Translations under genes and position numbers: made by a program | Shown: positions 6,815 through 9,416 of the stretch, piece after piece | How positions within the stretch are numbered: position 1 is the first letter of the stretch | Layout of the letters: every line of letters begins with the position of its first letter | Assembly: GCA_937936215.1 (NCBI GenBank) | Contig: CALGWX010000193.1 | Span: 1 to 9,416, forward strand | Length of the DNA: 9,416 nt | Reading direction: 5' to 3' | Source: an uncultured Burkholderiaceae bacterium | GTDB lineage: Bacteria > Pseudomonadota > Gammaproteobacteria > Burkholderiales > Burkholderiaceae_F | The notes under the pieces: model-generated | Databases searched by the model: none | What the model was told of the DNA's origin: nothing | Seen by the model: the letters and a program-made list of their open reading frames with translations, nothing else

Positions 6815-6883
6815 ATGGGCCGCCCGGACAGCCGCGGCGGCCGTACCGTCGCGCAGGAGATGCCCATGGACCGAAAGCAGTAG
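6815..6883 (+). pseudogene. 22-codon orphan start with strong RBS, possible remnant 5' end of tetR
   Basis: The ATG at 6815 follows AAAGAGGG at about four bases, one of the better ribosome-binding sites in the window. It opens only 22 codons (MGRPDSRGGRTVAQEMPMDR, then two more residues) before TAG at 6881. The beginning MGRP is common in TetR-family regulators. The decapitated TetR body appears in the same direction at 7254, on the other side of an IS4-family fragment. I therefore suggest this is the original start of that gene, cut by the insertion. The link is inference; the short frame could also be a chance ORF. Confidence 0.4.
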
Positions 6884-7253
6884 TGTCCCAACGTTCTCGG
6901 CCGAGTCGCCAGCAAGTTGATGATCTGTCTTGAGAAATCGCGTTTTGGGGTCTGGTCTCGATTTGAACTTCGGCAGCCAGACTTCGCCCTCGTTGCGGGC
7001 CGGGCCCGCGGGAGGTGGCGATGCATCGAGGCAAGCTCGTTTTCGCGCAGCTCATGGCGCACCTGCCGCGGTCGACGTTTCGGCGTTGCGTGGCGCGCTA
7101 CAACGGCGAGCACAAGGTCAAGCGCTTCTCGTGTCTGGATCAGTTCTACGCGATGGCCTTCGCGCAGTTGACCTTTCGCGAGCGCCTGCGCGACATCGAA
7201 GCCTGCCTGGCGGCGCAGGGCCGGCGGCTTTACCACATGGGCTTTCGCGCGCC
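6884..7253 (+). mobile_element. IS4-family insertion sequence fragment (left part only)
   Basis: Contains the leader and first quarter or less of an IS4-family transposase gene, inserted in the 5' region of the TetR gene. The right boundary lies at 7250-7258, where transposase homology stops and TetR homology begins. The left boundary is uncertain: I placed it after the short ORF that ends at 6883. No right terminal repeat is present, so an internal deletion removed the rest of the element together with the TetR N-terminus. Confidence 0.7.
7021..7253 (+). pseudogene. IS4-family transposase, N-terminal fragment (DUF4372 domain)
   Basis: About 77 residues matching the N-terminal DUF4372 domain of IS4-family transposases: MHRGKLVFAQLMAHLPRSTF, then RYNGEHKVKRFSCLDQFYAM, AFAQLTFRERLRDIEACLAA and LYHMGFRAP. 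The start ATG at 7021 has GGAGG (7011-7015) at five bases. Family homology ends at FRAP; the frame then runs on through TetR sequence out of register. The entire DDE catalytic domain is missing, so the fragment is inactive. Confidence 0.88.
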
Positions 7254-7810
7254 GGCAACCGCCTGCCGCAGATCCTCGACCAGGCCGCGCGGCCGTTCCG
7301 CGCGCAGGGCTTCCAGGGCACGTCGGTGCGCGACATCGTGCGCGCGATCGACATGCTGCCGGGGTCGCTGTACTACCACTTCGCGACGAAGGAAGACCTC
7401 CTCGCCGCGGTATACGCCGAAGGCGTGCGGCGCATCTCCGCGCGGGTGCGCGCCGCAATCGAGGGCCGGCCCGATCCGTGGGAGCGGCTCGAAGCGGCGT
7501 GCATCGCGCACCTCGAGGCGATCCTCGAGGACGACGACTACGCGCAGGTCGTGATCCGCGTGCGGCCGAGCGACGTGCCGGCCGCGGACCGGCGCCTGAT
7601 CGCGCTGCGCGACGAATACGAGGCGCTGTGTTCGAAGCTGGTGCAGGACCTGCCGCTGCCGCGCGGTGTGGACCGCCGCACGCTGCGGCTGATGCTGCTG
7701 GGCGCCCTGAACTGGTCGCAGACCTGGTATCGGCCGGGCCGCGACTCCCCAAGAACCATCGCGCGGCGCTCGTGCTGCTGCTGCAATCCCCGCTCGAAAA
7801 GGACGGCTGA
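7254..7810 (+). pseudogene. TetR/AcrR-family regulator, start lost and C-terminal frameshift
   Basis: A TetR-type repressor body. The helix-turn-helix is present: RLPQILDQAARPFRAQGF, then TSVRDIVRAIDMLPGSLYYH and FATKEDLLAAVY. A helical ligand-binding domain follows, including RVRPSDVPAADRRLIALRDE and LRLMLLGALNWSQTWYRPG. The first ten or so residues and the start codon are missing, replaced by the IS4 fragment, which is in another frame. Near 7745-7770 the sense reading shifts: the TetR frame becomes a run of Cys, while the frame one register over gives LVLLLQSPLEKDG and a TGA at 7808-7810. That TGA overlaps the next gene's ATG as TGATG, the expected operon junction. A single lost base, for example in CGCGGCGC-CTC near 7765, explains it. 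The ancestral role was probably control of the mutase operon by an acyl-CoA or related ligand (inferred). Confidence 0.85.
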
Positions 7811-8240
7811 TGGACATCCGACCGAAAGTGCTGATCACGAAGATCGGTTTCGACGGCCACGACCGCGGCAGCCGCATCGTCGCCGCCGGCCTGCGCGACG
7901 CCGGCATGGAGGTGATCTACACGCCGCCATGGCAGGAGATCGCCACCGTGGTCACGCTTGCGATCGAAGAGGACCTCGACGTGATCGGCGTCTCGTCGCT
8001 CGCGATCGATCACCTGATCGTGCCGACGCTGATGGACGCGCTGCGCGCCGCCGGGATCGACGACACCGCGGTGATCGTCGGCGGCATCGTGCCCGACGCA
8101 GACGAGCGGATGCTGCTCAACGCCGGCGTCGCGCGTGTGTTCCATCCGGGCGCCGCGCTCGACGAGATCGCGCACTGCGTGCGCGAACTGACATCCTCCG
8201 TGCGCGCGCGGCGCGCGACCGCTTGCGGGGAAGGTCATGA
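7810..8240 (+). CDS. cobalamin-binding small subunit of a methylmalonyl-CoA-mutase-like enzyme
   Basis: The B12-binding Rossmann-like domain, corresponding to the C-terminal domain of methylmalonyl-CoA mutase, here a separate subunit. KIGFDGHDRGSRIV (11-24) contains the DxHxxG motif (D15, H17, G20), with H17 the lower cobalt ligand. GVSSLAIDHL (60-69) carries the Ser-x-Leu motif and VIVGGIVPD (88-96) the Gly-Gly loop. Family homology runs to about residue 127 (CVRELT). AAGGA lies six bases before the ATG. The frame then has no stop and runs open to 9252. One frame over, DILRARAARDRLRGRS ends with TGA at 8238-8240, overlapping the mutase ATG as ATGA. I infer a one-base deletion near 8190 and give 8240 as the ancestral end. 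The B12 domain itself is intact, but the large subunit it needs is broken. Confidence 0.85.
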
Positions 8241-9078
8241 ACAAGCCCATCGACGACCGCCTGCTGCGCAGCGCCGACGCCGAAGCGAAGTGGCGGCGCG
8301 TATACGCCGAGCAGATCGGCGCCGACCGCGAAGTCGTCAACCGTTCCGGCATCGCGATCAAGCCGCTGTACACGAACCGCGACTGGGATTCTTCGCGCTA
8401 CGACGAGGACCTCGGATTCGCGGGACAGCCGCCATATCCGCGCGGCATCGACGCGACGATGCACCGCGGCCGCACGTAGATGCAGCGCCAGTTGATCGGG
8501 CTCGGCACGCCGGACGACTACAACGCGCGGCTGCGGACGCTGCTCGCGCAGGGCGCGAACGCAATCTCGCTGATCCCGCGCAACTCGGTGTTCCGCGGGG
8601 TCGACATGGACGAGTCGCACTTCGAGCTGCTCGGCACCTGCGGCACGGTGGTGAACAGCGCCGAGCCCGTGCAGCGCGCGCTCGCGGGCGTCGATCTCGC
8701 GCGCACCTCCTGCGCGATGAACGACCCGTCGCCGTTCACGCTGCTCGCCTTCCTGCTCGCCGTCGCCAAGAAGCGCGGCGTGGACTGGGGATCGATCACC
8801 GGCACGTCGAACCAGAGCGACGATCTGAGCCACTACGTCGCCAACCACATGTTCTTCCGCCTCGCGCTGCCGGGCGCGCGGCGCGTGCTCGCCGACCACA
8901 GCGATTTCTGCAGCCGGCACGTACCGAAGTGGAACCCGATGTCTGTGGTCGGCCAGCACATGCAGCAGGCGGGCGCGACACCGGCCGAAGCGATGGCCTT
9001 CACGTTGTCGACGGCGGTCCAGGTCGCACAGGACTGCATCGAGCGCGGCATGGATCCGGACGCGATCTGTCTGCCCTG
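8237..9078 (+). pseudogene. methylmalonyl-CoA-mutase-like large subunit: internal stop and 3' truncation
   Basis: The substrate-binding (TIM-barrel) subunit of an adenosylcobalamin-dependent acyl-CoA mutase. Codons 1-80 end in FAGQPPYPRGIDATMHRGRT, then TAG (8477-8479), then the same frame resumes with MQRQLIGLGTPDDYNARL, SLIPRNSVFRGVDMDE, TCGTVVNSAEP, MNDPSPFTLLAFLLAVAKKR, ITGTSNQSDDLSHYVANHMF and NPMSVVGQHMQQAGATPAEA. Relatives read RGRTWTQRQLIG here, so the TAG replaces a conserved Trp (one base). The next codon reads ATG where relatives have Thr, giving TAGATG. Homology stops near CLPW at 9078, about 280 of roughly 520-550 residues, where an IS91 transposase tail begins; the frame ends by chance at 9109. 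The position matching the substrate-gating Tyr/Phe/Ile of characterised mutases is Leu, so the true substrate may not be methylmalonyl-CoA. Non-functional as it stands. Confidence 0.9.
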
Positions 9079-9220
9079 GAGCACTGCCCGAACTGCGGCA
9101 GCGAGCTGAAGATCATCGTCGCGATCCTGGAGCAGTCGGTGATCGAGAGGATCCTCACGCACCTGGGTCTGCAGGCGCGCGCGCAGCCGCAGGCTGCGGC
9201 GCGTGGTCAGGCGCTGCAAG
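9079..9220 (+). mobile_element. IS91-family transposase C-terminal fragment
   Basis: About 47 residues, EHCPNCGSELKIIVAILEQS, then VIERILTHLGLQARAQPQAA and ARGQALQ, match the zinc-binding-like C-terminal tail of IS91-family (HUH/Y2) transposases, which end in this type of CPxCG...VIxxILTHLGLxAR...RGxALQ pattern. The rest of the transposase is missing on the left, where the junction cuts the mutase gene at about 9078. On the right the IS66 end begins at 9221 just before the expected IS91 stop, so the apparent frame runs into IS66 sequence to 9252. It is inactive, and is evidence of at least two successive rearrangements. Confidence 0.8.
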
Positions 9221-9235
9221 GTAAGCGTCCGGCCA
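9221..9235 (+). repeat. IS66 terminal inverted repeat (tnpC side)
   Basis: GTAAGCGTCCGGCCA, identical over 15 bases to the minus-strand reading of 1784-1770. It marks the end of the right-hand IS66 element. The adjoining outside octamer is GCTGCAAG (9213-9220); a copy at the far end of that element would prove a target duplication. Confidence 0.87.
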
Positions 9236-9269
9236 TCCGCTCCCGCGGTTGACCGCAGGCCGTCGGCGG

Positions 9270-9416
9270 TCAGTGCGGCTGCCAGCGATGCGGCAGCAGT
9301 TTGGCGATGCGGCGGGCCGGCCGCGTCGGCAGCCGCTCGAGTACGTCGCTGAGGTAGGCGTACGGATCGGGTCCGTTCATCTTCGCCGAGCCGATCAGGC
9401 TCATGATCGCCGCCGC
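9270..9416 (-). CDS. tnpC: IS66 family transposase TnpC, C-terminal fragment (continues off window)
   Basis: The last 48 codons of an IS66 TnpC, read from the window edge to TGA at 9272-9270. The residues AAAIMSLIGSAKMNGPDPYA, then YLSDVLERLPTRPARRIAKL and LPHRWQPH, match the IS66 C-terminal domain, whose consensus is of the form AAIYSLIGTAKLNGxDPxAYL...LLPW. The stop lies 49 bp inside the terminal repeat, as usual for the family. The reading frame is open to the right edge of the window; no start is visible. Confidence 0.92.
   Translation of the reverse strand, partial: AAAIMSLIGSAKMNGPDPYAYLSDVLERLPTRPARRIAKLLPHRWQPH

Larger units (their letters stand above)
9221..9416 (-). mobile_element. 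second IS66-family insertion sequence, tnpC end only
   Basis: Begins with the terminal repeat at 9221 and contains the tnpC 3' end, in the same orientation as the left IS66 element. The remainder lies to the right of the window. It interrupts the IS91-family tail. Because the left copy shows the tnpA end and this one the tnpC end, their coding parts do not overlap and identity between the two cannot be tested here. Confidence 0.88.

Noticed and set aside
5902..8373. 823-codon minus-strand open frame
   Set aside because: It crosses the kinase gene in another frame, the IS4 fragment, TetR and the mutase in antisense, so it cannot be one gene. All parts have better explanations.
7810..9252. 480-residue B12-domain fusion protein
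   Set aside because: Only the first 127 or so residues are homologous to B12-binding subunits and only the last 47 to IS91 transposase. The middle is out of frame with the mutase that is plainly encoded there.
1..9416. CRISPR arrays, tRNA or rRNA genes, riboswitches (including a cobalamin riboswitch before the B12 gene)
   Set aside because: No regular repeat-spacer pattern, no tRNA-like cloverleaf or rRNA motifs were seen. The B12 subunit gene overlaps tetR, leaving no leader for a riboswitch there.

Overview
This is a high-GC window (my estimate is two-thirds G+C or more) with protein families and insertion sequences (IS) typical of Betaproteobacteria, probably Burkholderiales or relatives. 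That assignment rests on the style of the IS66, IS91 and IS4 elements, a LytS/LytTR two-component system and a TetR/acyl-CoA mutase cluster. No rRNA or marker gene is present to confirm it.

Layout. Positions 1-1784 hold the tnpC (5' two thirds), tnpB and tnpA genes of an IS66-family element on the minus strand, ending in a recognisable terminal inverted repeat at 1770-1784. Positions 1785-2028 are non-coding. A minus-strand operon of five genes follows, transcribed from about 6553 down to 2029. It encodes an unusual 745-residue sensor protein made of two LytS-type histidine kinase modules in tandem, the second degenerate; a LytTR response regulator overlapping it by 14 bp; a Tat-exported small cupin; a secreted small barrel-like protein; and a small secreted protein with two cysteines. 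Positions 6554-6814 are a divergent control region.

The plus strand from about 6815 to 9078 carries a decayed operon: a TetR regulator that has lost its start, a cobalamin-binding mutase small subunit, and the N-terminal half of the large subunit of a methylmalonyl-CoA-mutase-like enzyme. It is damaged in at least five places. A fragment of an IS4-family transposase with a DUF4372 N-terminus replaces the 5' end of tetR. There is a frameshift near the end of tetR and a probable one near the end of the small subunit. A Trp codon has become TAG in the large subunit, and the 3' half of the large subunit is replaced by the tail of an IS91-family transposase. The ancestral gene junctions (TGATG and ATGA overlaps) are still readable.

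The IS91 tail is itself interrupted at 9221 by the downstream end of another IS66-family element (15-bp terminal repeat plus the last 48 codons of tnpC). Both IS66 copies point the same way and share the first 15 bases of their ends, so 1785-9220 may be the cargo of a composite-transposon-like arrangement, or simply an IS-rich region. The apparently intact part is the two-component operon, whose likely outputs are three exported proteins of unknown function. The mutase operon looks like a casualty of IS activity.
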